NCBI RefSeq assembly: GCF_022539505.1
Contig: NC_061512.1
Span: 155,231,962 to 155,295,961, forward strand
Reading direction: 5' to 3'
DNA: 64,000 nt
DNA from: Lolium rigidum
Lineage: Eukaryota; Streptophyta; Magnoliopsida; Poales; Poaceae
A program made the position numbers and the translations under genes. Shown piece by piece: positions 54,001-64,000 of this stretch; position 1 is the first letter of the stretch; the number at the start of each line of letters is the position of its first letter. The notes beneath the pieces were generated by a model that saw only the letters and a list, made by a program, of their open reading frames with translations, was not told where the DNA came from and made no database searches.

Positions 54001-55352
54001 CATAAGCCTATCCCAAGTTTTGTTACAAGTTTTATTTGCAAGCTTTATTATTTTAGTTTATCAAAGTACTTTTTGATTCATGATTCAATGGGGTTAATGT
54101 TAGATTAGTACAAGAGTATCAAAATTAGCCTAGAAGCAAAGCAATATACTTAGCACCCCTCATCCCTAGATGCTAGTGCTAAATTAAAAATGACTACTCT
54201 AGATGGGAACATGTGTGGTGAAAAAATGATGATGATGAAATGTATGAAAGGAGTTTTGAAGGTGAATATGACCAAGAGAAGATAGTGATTTTTGATATAA
54301 AACTAATATTGGTTTGGATGCGATACCTTTCCAATTTATCAGTACCCCCACAATACCTGATTATGGGTAAAGGCTTAACTAGAAGTTTATGTACATTAGT
54401 ATGGGTTCCCTCTAAACACACATCATAGGGGTTATGCCGAGGCTGCCTCCGTTGTTGATGAATGATGTGAATTGAAGGTGAATTGTACGGCCAAGCCTCG
54501 TGCAGCTTCCCAGGATGACAGCTTGGTCATCACCGGGAGGCCAAGCTCATGGGGAGAGGTGCTCATACTAAAGTTTGTAAATGAAAGGTTATGGTTGATG
54601 ATCCGCGTACTGTGTTACGATGATTCGGGGTTATCCCGATGGATGAAATCAAATGTTGTGGCACAAGTGTGCAACCTCTGCAGAGTGTAAATCTATTCGA
54701 ATAGCCGAGTCCACGGTTACGGACGGTTGGAAAGGCCATACAGTTTCCAGTATTAGATTCTTGAAAAGGTTGAGGATGAATGGTGACTTGGGTTTTTGAA
54801 TCGCAACAATGTTGTGGGAATGACACTAATGTTCCCACTTGAGTTAGTTAGCACATGAATAATTATTGAGCAAATACTGGCAAATTAAAATTGGCTCTAT
54901 GCAAAAGAGACTAGAGCTTAGCACCCCTTTTTACTAGAAATGTTAGCACTTACACTAGTATTAGTTTGCGAGTACATAAAGTACTCACGGCTGTGTCCCT
55001 GGCTATTCAAATGGCCAGACTATGAAGAGGAGCAACAGTACGAGGAGGAAGAGCAGCAGGATGTCTACCACAACTAGGAGTCTGCTGACGTCAAACGTTG
55101 GCCTGTGGACTATAGAGTCCTTGTATCTTACGCTTCCGCTATGAACTTGTGTTGTGTTCGTTGATCAGTTCGTTGATCAATAGATCAACTATTTATGTAA
55201 TATGGATCATGTGATTCCAAGTTGTAAGACTTTATGGTTTGTAATGAATGATGACTGTGATACTTAACTATTATGCCTCGCAACAACAATATTCCTGGGA
55301 TTGCGATGTATGACATAATAGGCATCCGGGCTTAAAAATCCGGGTGTTGACA
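51073..55352 (+). repeat. G4 3' LTR (4280 bp)
   Basis: Copy of 40879-45167, including the GC-rich island and TATA box (52514-52521). It ends cgggtgttgaca, followed by AGTGCT and the resumption of G3. Length differs from the 5' LTR by about 9 bp through scattered small indels. Confidence 0.93.
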
Positions 55353-55358
55353 AGTGCT

Positions 55359-56536
55359 ACCTTTAAAATTCCATCATTCACCTTTGCAATATATAGCTCA
55401 TGGGACAAAATAGCCTTAAAAATTATCGTAGTATTGAATATGTACTTATGCACTTTATCTTTTATTAAGTTGCTTGTTGTGCGATAACCATGCTTCTGGG
55501 GAACGCCATCAACTATTGTTGAATATCATGTGAGTTGCTATGCATGTCCGTCTTGATCCGAAGGATCTATCATTTTAGTGATTGGAGCATGCAAAATTGT
55601 TAGAGAAGAACATTGGGCCGCTAACTAAAGCCATGAATCATGGTTGAAGTTTCAGTTTTGGACATATATCCTCAATCTCATATGAGAATAATAATCATTG
55701 CTACATGCTTATGCATTTAAGAGGAGTCCATTATCTGTTGTCCATGTTGTCCCGGTATGGATGTCTAAGTTGAGAATAATCAAAAGCGAGAAATCCAAAA
55801 TGCGAGCATTCTCCTTAGACCTTTGTACAGGCGGCATGGAGGTACCCCTTTGTGAAAATTGGTTGAAACATGGCATGCAAAGATCCGGTAGTCCAAGCTA
55901 AGTAGGACGAGGTGCGGACACTATTAGTTTACTATGCATGAGGCTTGCAACTTGTAAGATATAATTTACATAACTCATATGCTTTATTACTACCGTTGAC
56001 AAAATTGTTTCATGTTTTCAAAATAAAAGCTCTACCACAAATACAGCAATCGATGCTTTCCTCTTTGAAGGACCTTTCTTTTACTTTTATTGTTGAGTCA
56101 GCTTTACCTATCTCCCTCCACCTTAAGAAGCAAACACTTGTGTGAACCGTGCATTGATTCCTACATACTTGCATATTGCACTTGTTATATTACTTTATGT
56201 TGACAATATCCATGAGATATACATGTTATAAGTTGAAAGCAACCGCTGAAACTTAATCTTCCTTTGTGTTGCTTCAACACCTTTACTTTGATTTATTGCT
56301 TTATGAGTTAACTCTTATGCAAGACTTATTGATGTTTGTCTTGAAGTACTATTCATGAAAAGTCTTTGCTATATGATTCACTTGTTTACTCATGTCATTA
56401 CCTTTGTTTTGATCGCTGCATTCATTACATATGTTTACAAATAGTATGATCAAGATTATGATGGCATGTCACTTCGTAAATTATCTTTGTTATCATTTTA
56501 CCCGCTCGGGACGAGCGGAACTAAGCTTAGGGATGC
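55359..56536. other. G3 non-coding internal region, right part
   Basis: Continues G3 after G4 and runs to gctcgggacgagcggaacta and aagcttagggatgc, the likely polypurine tract just before the 3' LTR. No pol-like reading in any frame. Confidence 0.75.
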
Positions 56537-58128
56537 TGATACGTCTCCAACGTATCGATAATTTCTTATGTTCCATGCCACTTTATTGATGATACCTACA
56601 TGTTTTATGCACATTATATGTCGTATTTACGCATTTTCTGGAACTAACCTATTAACAAGATGCCGAAGAGCCAGTTGCTGTTTTCTGCTGTTTTTGGTTT
56701 CAGAAATCCTAGTAAAGAAATATTCTCGGAATTGGACGAAATCTTCGCCAATGGTCCTATTTTTGCACGGAGCTTCCAGAAGACCGAAGAGGGAAGGAAG
56801 TGGGGCCACGAGGTGGCCACACCATAGGGCGGCGCGGCCCAGGCCCTGGCCGCGCCGGCCTGTGGTGTGGGCCCCTCGCGCCGCCTCTTGACCTGCCCTT
56901 TCGCCTACTTAAAGCCCCCGTCGCGAAAACCCCAGTACCGAGAGCCACGATACGGAAAACCTTCCAGAGACGCCGCCGCCGCGAATCCCATCTCGGGGGA
57001 TTCAGGAGATCGCCTCCGGCACCCTGCCGGAGAGGGGATTCATCTCCCGGAGGACTCTTCATCGCCATGATCGCCTCCGGAGTGATGAGTGAGTAGTTCA
57101 CCCCTGGACTATGGGTCCATAGCAGTAGCTAGATGGTCGTCTTCTCCTTGTTGTGCTTCATTGTTGGATCTTGTGAGCTGCCTAACATGATCAAGATCAT
57201 CTATCTGTAATTCTATATGTTGTGTTTGTCGGGATCCGATGGATAGAGAATATTATGTTATGGTGATTATCAATCTATTTTTTATGTGTTGTTTATGATC
57301 TTGCATGCTCTCCGTTATTAGTAGAGGCTCTGGCCAAGTTTTTACTCTTAACTCCAAGAGGGGGTATTTATGCTCGATAGTGGGTTCATGCCTCGCATTG
57401 ACACTCGGGACAAAGGATGTAAAGTTCTAAGGTTGTGTTGTGCTGTTGCCACTAGGGATAAAACATTGATTCTATGTCTAAGGATGTAGTTGTCGATTAC
57501 ATTACGCACCATACTTAATGCAATTGTCTATTGCTTTGCAACTTAATACTGAATGGGGTTCGGATGATAACCCGAAGGTGGACTTTTTAGGCATAGATGC
57601 GCTTGGATGGCGGTCTATGTACTTTGTCGTAATGCCCAATTAAATCTCACTATATTTATCATATCATGTACATGCATTGTTATGCCCTTCTCTATTTGTC
57701 AATTGCCCGACTGTAATTTGTTCACCCAACATGCTTTTATCTTATGGGAGAGACACCTCTAGTGAACTGTGGACCACGGTCCTATTCTTTACATAGCATA
57801 CAATCTACTGCAATTGTGTTTTACTATTTTCTTTGCAAACATCTTCCACTCGATACGTTTAATCCTTTGTTACAGCAAGCCGGTGAGATTGACAACCTCA
57901 CTGTTTCGTTGGGGCAAAGTACTTTGGTTTTATTGTGCAGGTTCCACGTTGGCGCCGGAATCCCTGGTGTTGCGCCGCATCACATTTCGCGACCATCAAC
58001 CTTCAACGTGCTTCTTGGCTCCTACTGGTTCGATTAAACCTTGGTTTCATACTGAGGGAAACTTGCTTCTATACGCATCATACCTTCCACTTGGGGTTCC
58101 CAACGGACGTGTGCATCTACGCGTATCA
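56537..58128 (+). repeat. G3 3' LTR (1592 bp)
   Basis: Copy of 35527-37116, ending gcgtatca and followed by the target duplication CTCAT and the second part of the G2 LTR. Confidence 0.93.
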
Positions 58129-58133
58129 CTCAT

Positions 58134-58714
58134 CTCCCGTAAAGCGCGGGGCACTGTGGAGCAACAGTGCCACGCGGCGGACAGGCCATCATGGCGTACG
58201 TCGGTCCGTACCGGCTACAGGGCATGATGGCGACAGAGACACCACCTCGCCATACCGCTGACTCGGGCAGGCGGATGGGACGTGCCACTACGCCTCAACG
58301 GCTCCCTGACGTCAACGCCTCGGGAAGGAGCGGAAGCCGGAGCCGGCCACTAGACTATAGGGACTTCTATGTAAAGTGCCAGTACCTATATAAGCTGGGC
58401 TACCCCCTCGTGCGGGGGACGATCGATCACTTCTTACTCATTCTAGTCGTAGCGCTGCTCTGTGAGAGAGACCTTCGTCTACCTTAGCCTCCCAGGAGCA
58501 GCCGGATATAGCTCAAGGAGCACCATTGTACTGTGTGATCACCATATACACTCATAGCAGGAGTAGAGGTGTTACCTCCACAGGAGGGCCTCGAACCTGG
58601 GTACGTACACCGTGTCACTCGTCCCCATACCCGCATCCGGATACCGCCGTGAGACCACTTAGGAACCACCTCGATTAGCCACCCTATGGCATATGTCATG
58701 ACGATACCACGACA
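58134..58714 (+). repeat. G2 3' LTR, second part
   Basis: Resumes at ctcccgtaaagcgcgg and matches 22549-23139 of the 5' LTR to its end acgaca. With 35227-35526 it gives an LTR of 881 bp. The expected G2 target duplication (acaat at 58715) cannot be paired because the 5' side is lost. Confidence 0.9.
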
Positions 58715-58799
58715 ACAATTTATATGGTCGATCCTTGGCGCTCCGACTACAGAACTTTTATCGTGCACCTTCCGGAAGTCACAAAGAACTCACATATGT
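58715..58799 (+). other. Exon-like fragment left of the right-hand CACTA
   Basis: An open stretch reads MVDPWRSDYRTFIVHLPE, then VTKNSHM, to the CACTA border. If the CACTA and one TGT are removed, the frame continues a few codons (CQMEE) to a stop at about 62607. It has the composition of a genuine C-terminal exon, but the family is not recognised, and any upstream exons are not visible because G2 adjoins it. Confidence 0.35.
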
Positions 58800-58821
58800 C
58801 ACTACAGGAATGGGAGGCTAC

Positions 58822-59020
58822 GCCGAGGGATAGGCTATACGCCGACGACCAAAAATCGGGGACGTCGGCGTATGGCCCGGCCAGGCCAGCCTGCCCGTCT
58901 AGCCCTCGGCGTAGCGTTGCCGTTGGCGTAGCAAGGTCTACGCCAAGGGCATTCCTCGGCATATCTTTGACCCTAGGCGTAGACAGGGCTACGCCGACGA
59001 CCACCCTCGGCGTAGGCCAT
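58822..59020. repeat. Left subterminal repeats of the CACTA
   Basis: Repeated ctacgccga, cggcgta and ccctcggcgta motifs in both orientations, about ten copies in 200 bp. Such clusters are the usual binding sites of CACTA regulatory proteins. Confidence 0.7.
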
Positions 59021-59397
59021 TTTTCAAATTTGTCTAATTTTGTAAAAATCATAACTAATTCATATGATGTCAGAAAAATACGCATAAGGTATCAAAATGT
59101 TCAGAAAAACATCCTCTATCCATTTATGTCAAAATCATGCATATTTGAATCGTGTACAGTACCATATAACAATTCAAACACTTTCTTATATGTCCCCGGG
59201 TTCCCGTTTTGGCCAGATGGCAATTAAACGAAGTCAGAAAATCCTGTGGAGCCGCATGACGTCATTTTATCTGTCCTAGTAACCACGTCAAAAGACGGAA
59301 TTGTGATACGGAAATTATTTTGGAAAACCCTTCACGAACTGGGATATCAAGTCCGGAGTTCTATGCTTTTAGGGCAAATGAGTAGGAAATGGCCTGT

Positions 59398-59786
59398 TGA
59401 CAAAGGATTAATTTGTCAATGCCTACAGATTGTAGACTAGGGTTTTGCTGGAAGTAGAGGGCAAATAGATCTCGAAGGTTTCAGCCGAAAAGTACTCGTT
59501 GGTTGTAAAAACTAGGGTTCTGTTGTCAATAGATTCGATCCTTTCTTTGTCCCTCGACTCCCCCTTATATAGGAGGTGGAGCCGAGGGTTTTCGTAATAC
59601 ACAAGTTACAGAGTCCAGGAGGGTTTCGTGCCCGTCCCGTAAGATTACAAGTCTCTATACTTCCTAATACAATCTATCTTTCCTTAACACTAAATGGGCT
59701 TCGAATCTTCTTATTCTTCGAGTCCTCGGGCCTTCGACAAACCCCGGGTACCATCTTCGGCAGGCCCATTGGGGATGCCTATGTCA
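59398..59786 (-). repeat. G5 3' LTR (389 bp)
   Basis: TGACA...TGTCA ends. Nearly identical to 60891-61279, with small differences such as gcaaatagatc against gcaagtagatc and cttcgaatc against cttccgaatc. Confidence 0.9.
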
Positions 59787-60890
59787 GTAGCCCCCGAGAT
59801 TTTTCTTAAATCAAAGAATCAGGGAAAATCTCCAACTTTAATCATTCAATAATCTTGTCGAATTTAATGCATAACTTTTCGATATGCAAATACTATATTG
59901 TACAGGGATAACGGTAGTTGGGGCTAGTTCATCTGACGGATCAGGTACTAGTTAACTGCTCTAGTGGCAATCCGCAAAAATCTACTTCAAGATCACGTCC
60001 CTGGACATGATCTCGGGATACTGGTGTAAACTTCGACAGGTGCCGCTTAAGGTCTTACCATTCTGTCGAGTCCCAGCCATATTTTATCGGGTACCTAACG
60101 CGTCCGTTAGGATTTTTCTTCGTATCTGTTGATACGGAAAAAAGTAGCAATCCGCCGTCAGAGACGGTGCCACGCCGCTCAGAACGGATCTGGGGTCTTA
60201 CCTTCGCAAAGTTCTGCGGCATTCAGCGATTTATTCGCGACTTCTAGCGCTCTGAGAATATATTGTCGAGTGATTTTCGGCTGTTGGAATAGCACATTTC
60301 ATTGAGTCATATTTGATGACTTATTTTGTCTTCCCGATGGGAGTATATGTAGAGTTATCCGTATAACTCGAAATATACTCACTTCTTTTTCTTTCTTCTT
60401 GTCTAAATTCATCGGGCACGCGAACAGCGTTCCCGATGGGAGTAGCCCCCGAGGCTACAGCCAAGGACTTGTGCTTGGTTGTAGGCTCCACAGATTAATA
60501 TCGTCTGCCACTATATTGCTAATTCTTCTCGAGCTTTTCATATCTATCGGGTGCGCGACCAGCGCTCCCGATGGGAGTAGCCCCCGAGGCTATGAACAAA
60601 TGTTTGCATTTGGTCATAGGCTCTCACCATTTCTATTTTGTCATACTCGAAATTTTCTTTCTTTTTCCAAAGTAGCCCCCGAGTATTTGGGCAAAAACTT
60701 GTATTTGATCAAAGGCTCTTGAAATAATCTTATGTTGTCGATATTCTCACTAGGCTTTTCAGTCAAGTTTTTCTTTGCCCAAGGTGACATCATTGCTGAT
60801 GATAGCCACGATTACTGTATTGGAAGCATGCGAAAACTGCTTCTCTCACTGCCTCGTGGGTCCAGATAAACACCCACAGACGGCGCCAAT
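59787..60890 (-). repeat. G5 internal region with repeated polypurine-like motif
   Basis: Non-coding. The motif gtagcccccgag occurs at 59787 (the terminal polypurine tract), 60442, 60577 and 60672. The 60442 and 60577 copies sit in a ~135 bp imperfect repeat with tcccgatgggagtagc and a preceding atcgggtgcgcga. The primer binding site lies at the right-hand edge. Confidence 0.8.
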
Positions 60891-61279
60891 TGACAAAGGA
60901 TTAATTTGTCAATGCCTACAGATTGTAGACTAGGGTTTTGCTGGAAGTAGAGGGCAAGTAGATCTCGAAGGTTTCAGCCGAAAAGTACTCGTTGGTTGTA
61001 AAAACTAGGGTTCTGTTGTCAATAGATTCGATCCTTTCTTTGTCCCTCGACTCCCCCTTATATAGGAGGTGGAGCCGAGGGTTTTCGTAATACACAAGTT
61101 ACAGAGTCCAGGAGGGTTTCGTGCCCGTCCCGTAAGATTACAAGTCTCTATACTTCCTAATACAATCTATCTTTCCTTAACACTAAATGGGCTTCCGAAT
61201 CTTCTTATTCTTCGAGTCCTGGGCCTTCAGTAAACCCCGGGTACCATCTTCGGCAGGCCCATTGGGGATGCCTATGTCA
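60891..61279 (-). repeat. G5 5' LTR (389 bp)
   Basis: Adjacent to the primer binding site on its left. It ends TGTCA, followed by the duplicated CCTGT. Confidence 0.9.
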
Positions 61280-62309
61280 CCTGTGACACCGCATAGTTTG
61301 TAGGAACGAGGCCATATTTGGCACGTGTGTGGTCCCTGGGATGGGAAGCAAGGCCCCGGGAGCTTATTTCCAATCCGACCCATGGGCGATGATTTTCTCA
61401 TTTTCGGGGTGCCAAAATGGATTTTTTTTGTGAAGCAGCTACATGGGGCGTATTTTAGTATTGCGCGAGACCTCCGCGTAGTGGTAGGATACCGCCTCCG
61501 CGCCACATATCACATGCCATATGTGCGCGCTAGCTATCAGGGAATCCCTGTGGCTTCCTAAGGTGTCCCGCCGAATCCGCTGGAAACTGACCGGATTTGA
61601 ACTAGGGGTACACTTTCCATCGCTCAATAAATTCCGCAAAAAATGTTTTTAGGTCTATAACACATTACTTTATGTGATAATTTTTGTCCATTTAGCGCGT
61701 TGGCAAACGGTGCACAAATCGCCTGGTACGACCATTTCGCATCTCCCGAGGGGGTCGTTTGGCCAGATGGCAAACTGGACGTCATATTTGGATTCCTCTA
61801 ATTTTTAGGTTTAAATGATGATATGGATGTTATATTTAGATTTATCTCATTTTTCTGATCGATTTAGACATATTATTTGTGGAATTTCGATTTTTCGATT
61901 TAAAGATATTAATTATTCCATATTAAATAGAAAAAGACCTAAAAATAAAATTATTTTATTGTTATTTGAATTCAATATTATTATTACTTATATATTCATT
62001 GTTGTTTATTTAAGTAATTGTTTGGAATTCAAAAATAAAGAGGTGTGATATCGCGGTTCAAAGGTTAATAGGGTTGATATGCTATTATTATTAGCAAGGT
62101 GTCAATTCTTTAATGGAAGCTCATCCGAATGAAATCAAAAAGTAAGCGTGCTAAGGCTGGAGTAGTGTGAGGATGGGTGACCGACTGAAAAGTTTAACCA
62201 TGATTGTATTTTGTCCTAAGATTAAGTGTACTTAGAGTTGAAAGTGTATTGGGTGAAAGATAAACAAGTAAAAAAAATGGTGTAAAACAAATTAAAATTT
62301 GAAATTTTT

Positions 62310-62575
62310 TAAAAGTCTATGCCGAGGGTTTTGCCGTCGGCATATAAAAAAATCAATTTTTTTTTGGAAAAAGGAAATTTGAATTTTTAAAATTTGTATG
62401 CCGATGGTTTTGCTGTCGGCGTAGCGTGCTACGACGAGGACCGGGCTATGCCGACGACAATAGTGGCTTCGCCGAGGTAGTCGCCGATGAGCTATGCCGA
62501 TGGCTGCCCTCGGTGTAGCCTACGCCGACGGCCAAAACATGCTACACCGAGGGTTCCCGGCCCTCGGCATATCGA
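62310..62575. repeat. Right subterminal repeats of the CACTA
   Basis: Motifs tatgccgagg, gtcggcgta and ctatgccga in both orientations up to the terminus, matching the left cluster in kind. The stretch near 62316-62420 has two longer related copies (gccgagggttttgccgtcgg and gccgatggttttgctgtcgg). Confidence 0.7.
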
Positions 62576-62593
62576 CTCATTCCTGTAGTGTGT

Positions 62594-63065
62594 GTCAGAT
62601 GGAAGAATAATGTTTAGTGTCACCATAATGTTAATGATGTTCAGCATTTTATTAATCACCCGAACAATCCAAGAGGGACCCAAAAACTAGTTTGTGTTCC
62701 TCATTCTTTTTGATTTGGTAGCTGATTCTCAATCTTTAGATGGCTAAAGTGTGCCTGCAAGACAGGTTGGAAACATTGATGACAATGAATACTTGAAAAT
62801 CATCGCGCATGTAGATGTTGTTATGAGCCTGAGAGATAATTAAATTATCAAATTGCATGAGGATGTTCTCCAACAACCACAAAGAATATGTGTATACGTG
62901 TATATGCAAATGGAACAGCCTTTTATTAGCTGTTTAGAGTAATGCACAAATGCCTTTAAGAAAAATAAGAGTAATTCATAAATTATGAATGCAACCGGGA
63001 GCTGAACTGAGTTTCTATCTTTGCCTCTGGCTAATATATAAGTTCATGTGCGAATAGTTCAATGC
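62594..63065. other. Flank right of the CACTA, no gene recognised
   Basis: AT-rich sequence, possibly the 3' untranslated ends of the fragment at 58715 and of the minus-strand exon that follows. No ORF of substance. Confidence 0.4.
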
Positions 63066-63306
63066 CTAACGCCAAAACTGATAGTAGTGTGGTTCATGAA
63101 AGGTGTTGACAGCAAGGCTGAAGTCTTGGTCGTCTAATAATATTTCAATGCATATTCGGAAATTCTTAGTGTATGCTCCTATAATATATAGTTGCTCTAA
63201 AGAGTTCTCATAAAATAATCCCCACCGTGTCTCATGGTTCGTGCGAACCAGAGTTATCCAGGAAACACCGCTGTCACACATCAATTGAGCTAACCGACAG
63301 CTGTTG
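63066..63306 (-). CDS. Terminal exon of an unrecognised minus-strand gene
   Basis: On the minus strand an acceptor (ttttttaatgcag) precedes 79 open codons with a first-base phase and a TAA-type end (QFWR then stop). The reading includes NSCRLAQLMCDSGVSW, TRWGLFYENSLEQLYIIGAY, FRICIEILLDDQDFS and EPHYYQF. The mix of hydrophobic and charged residues looks like genuine protein, not chance in AT-rich DNA. Upstream exons should lie to the right, beyond 63307, but I could not identify one before the window ends. I cannot name the family. Confidence 0.5.
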
Positions 63307-64000
63307 CTGCATTAAAAAACAAAAAACCGATAATATCAAATTGAGAGGAATAGTTAGCTGCACAACATACAAGTGAGAACTCTTAGCCTTGGATTGGCAT
63401 TACGACAAAATAACATTGTTCAGCTTGGACAAACTGCGTTTATGCATTTTTTTCCTGGTTCATTAGTTAGTTTATTTTGGTGAAATTGCATCCAATTATC
63501 TTGAAAAAACTGAAATGCAATGTACAAATCCCTGTGGCGAGCTCGTTTTTCTTATGTTAGTGTATTTTGAGAATTAGCAAGATTTAAATATAAATTTGCC
63601 TCCTTAAAAATATAATTTGTGAAGTAAGGCACTAAGTGTAAGATTTTATGAGCTAAAGGCCCATTTAATCTATCCAATACTGAAAGATGTCAAAGACCCA
63701 CTCATGCTCTGTAAATCGCAAGAGGAGAGAGTAAGTTTTAGTCCCATGTTGCTAGGGTACATATAGTTGGAGCTCTTTATAAGGGTTGTTCTTTTATCGT
63801 CCATTAGGTGATTGAGAAACTAAGTGATTCACTTGCATGGTTACTCGGCCACACGCCTCACCATGCAAGCAATGCAGCACGATTTCATGAATTAAGTATG
63901 AGTTAGAGCGTGTTTTGATGGAAGATTTCTTTTTGCCTCATGCACTGAACATCTGGGTGTATGTGTCAATAAACATGCACGTGCTTGACATATTCTCTGT
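63307..64000. other. Probable intron and flank, nothing recognised
   Basis: AT-rich, with stops in all frames at short intervals. It is probably intron sequence of the minus-strand gene to its left. No repeat termini or RNA gene seen. Confidence 0.4.

Larger units (their letters stand above)
40879..55352 (+). mobile_element. G4: Tekay-type chromovirus (Gypsy), nearly intact
   Basis: LTRs at 40879-45167 (4289 bp) and 51073-55352 (4280 bp), both TGTAACATCC...TTGACA. AGTGCT is found on both sides (40873-40878 and 55353-55358). A primer site complementary to initiator tRNA-Met follows the 5' LTR. Internal order is an extra ORF, gag with zinc knuckle, protease, RT, RNase H, integrase, chromodomain, polypurine tract. 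Removing it restores G3 as gagtgct/acctttaaa. The intact 1173-codon pol and similar LTRs mark it as the youngest layer of this nest. Confidence 0.92.
35527..58128 (+). mobile_element. G3: Sabrina-like Gypsy (Athila-branch) retrotransposon, interrupted by G4
   Basis: LTRs at 35527-37116 and 56537-58128 both run TGATACGTCTCC...GCGTATCA. The 5 bp target duplication CTCAT is at 35522-35526 and 58129-58133. Own sequence is about 8.1 kb. It codes only for gag and a protease-like region; no RT, RNase H or integrase is found in either internal part, so it is non-autonomous. The LTR and internal sequence resemble the Triticeae element Sabrina as I remember it. Confidence 0.9.
22373..58714 (+). mobile_element. 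G2: Tat-type Gypsy retrotransposon, interrupted by G3
   Basis: About 13.7 kb of its own sequence in two parts, 22373-35526 and 58134-58714. Order: 5' LTR (first 123 bp missing), primer binding site, gag, protease, RT, RNase H, integrase, a convergent antisense gene, polypurine tract, 3' LTR. The RT-RH-IN order and the antisense gene between pol and the 3' LTR point to the Tat branch of plant Gypsy elements. The coding region has several stops and frameshifts, so it is not autonomous. High GC and frequent gccggc motifs set it apart from its neighbours. Confidence 0.85.
59398..61279 (-). mobile_element. G5: small non-autonomous LTR retrotransposon of the G1 family
   Basis: Complete element of 1882 bp with LTRs at 59398-59786 and 60891-61279 and the target duplication CCTGT at 59393-59397 and 61280-61284. 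Read on the minus strand: 5' LTR, TGGCGCCGTCTGTGGG primer site (about 60873-60888), 1.1 kb without coding capacity, a cgggggctac polypurine tract, 3' LTR. It would depend on proteins from a full relative such as G1's family. Confidence 0.9.
58800..62590. mobile_element. Non-autonomous CACTA transposon with nested G5
   Basis: Termini CACTACAGGAATG and, inverted, cattcctgtagtg; target duplication TGT at 58797-58799 and 62591-62593. Subterminal arrays of tacgccgac/gtcggcgta-type motifs lie at 58822-59020 and 62310-62575. Own length is about 1.9 kb once G5 is removed. No transposase ORF; the interior is mostly AT-rich. Movement would need a transposase supplied in trans. Confidence 0.9.

Noticed and set aside
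1..64000. tRNA, rRNA or other RNA genes
   Set aside because: No cloverleaf-like or conserved RNA sequence was noticed; only tRNA-complementary primer sites of retrotransposons.

Overview
The window is nuclear DNA of a grass, most likely Triticeae or a close Pooideae relative. The evidence is the content: Stowaway-type MITEs, an Athila-lineage LTR element that looks like wheat/barley Sabrina, a Tekay-type chromovirus with LTRs of about 4.3 kb, a GC-rich Tat-type Gypsy element with an antisense gene, CACTA elements, and split genes with GT-AG introns. No bacterial features are present. Family names are from recall of sequence character, not from a search.

Layout. 1-5838 is a subtelomeric tandem array of about 750 bp units, each carrying a block of degenerate CCCTAAA/CCCTAA telomere-like repeat. 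The C-rich strand is on +, as expected if the chromosome end lies to the left. 5839-8560 is low-copy DNA with a broken gene carrying a transposase-associated domain, a Stowaway relic and a minus-strand first-exon-like ORF. 8640-16800 is a split + strand gene with two B3-like domains at its C-terminus and four tandemly duplicated exons near its N-terminus. Its introns hold a MITE nested in a MITE and a 3.4 kb non-autonomous Helitron. 17171-20432 is a CACTA end with a roughly 136 bp minisatellite.

20433-58714 is a nest of LTR retrotransposons. G1 (minus strand, truncated) is interrupted by the CACTA end and abuts the broken 5' LTR of G2. G2 (Tat-type, + strand, gag-pol full of lesions) carries a six-exon antisense gene and a 68 bp VNTR. 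Its 3' LTR is split by G3 (Sabrina-like, TSD CTCAT, gag-protease only). G3 is split by G4 (Tekay-type chromovirus, AGTGCT flanks, intact pol with chromodomain and an extra ORF before gag).

58715-64000 holds a short exon-like fragment split by a non-autonomous CACTA (TSD TGT). That CACTA contains G5, a 1.9 kb non-autonomous relative of G1 (TSD CCTGT). Beyond it is a minus-strand terminal exon of an unrecognised gene. Inferred relative ages: G2 is older than G3, which is older than G4; the right-hand CACTA is older than G5; G1 is older than the left CACTA insertion. The likely host genes are the B3-like gene, the minus-strand exon near 63.2 kb, and perhaps fragments at 6.2-7.7, 8.1-8.4 and 58.7 kb. 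All exon models were built by eye from splice dinucleotides and reading-frame phase.
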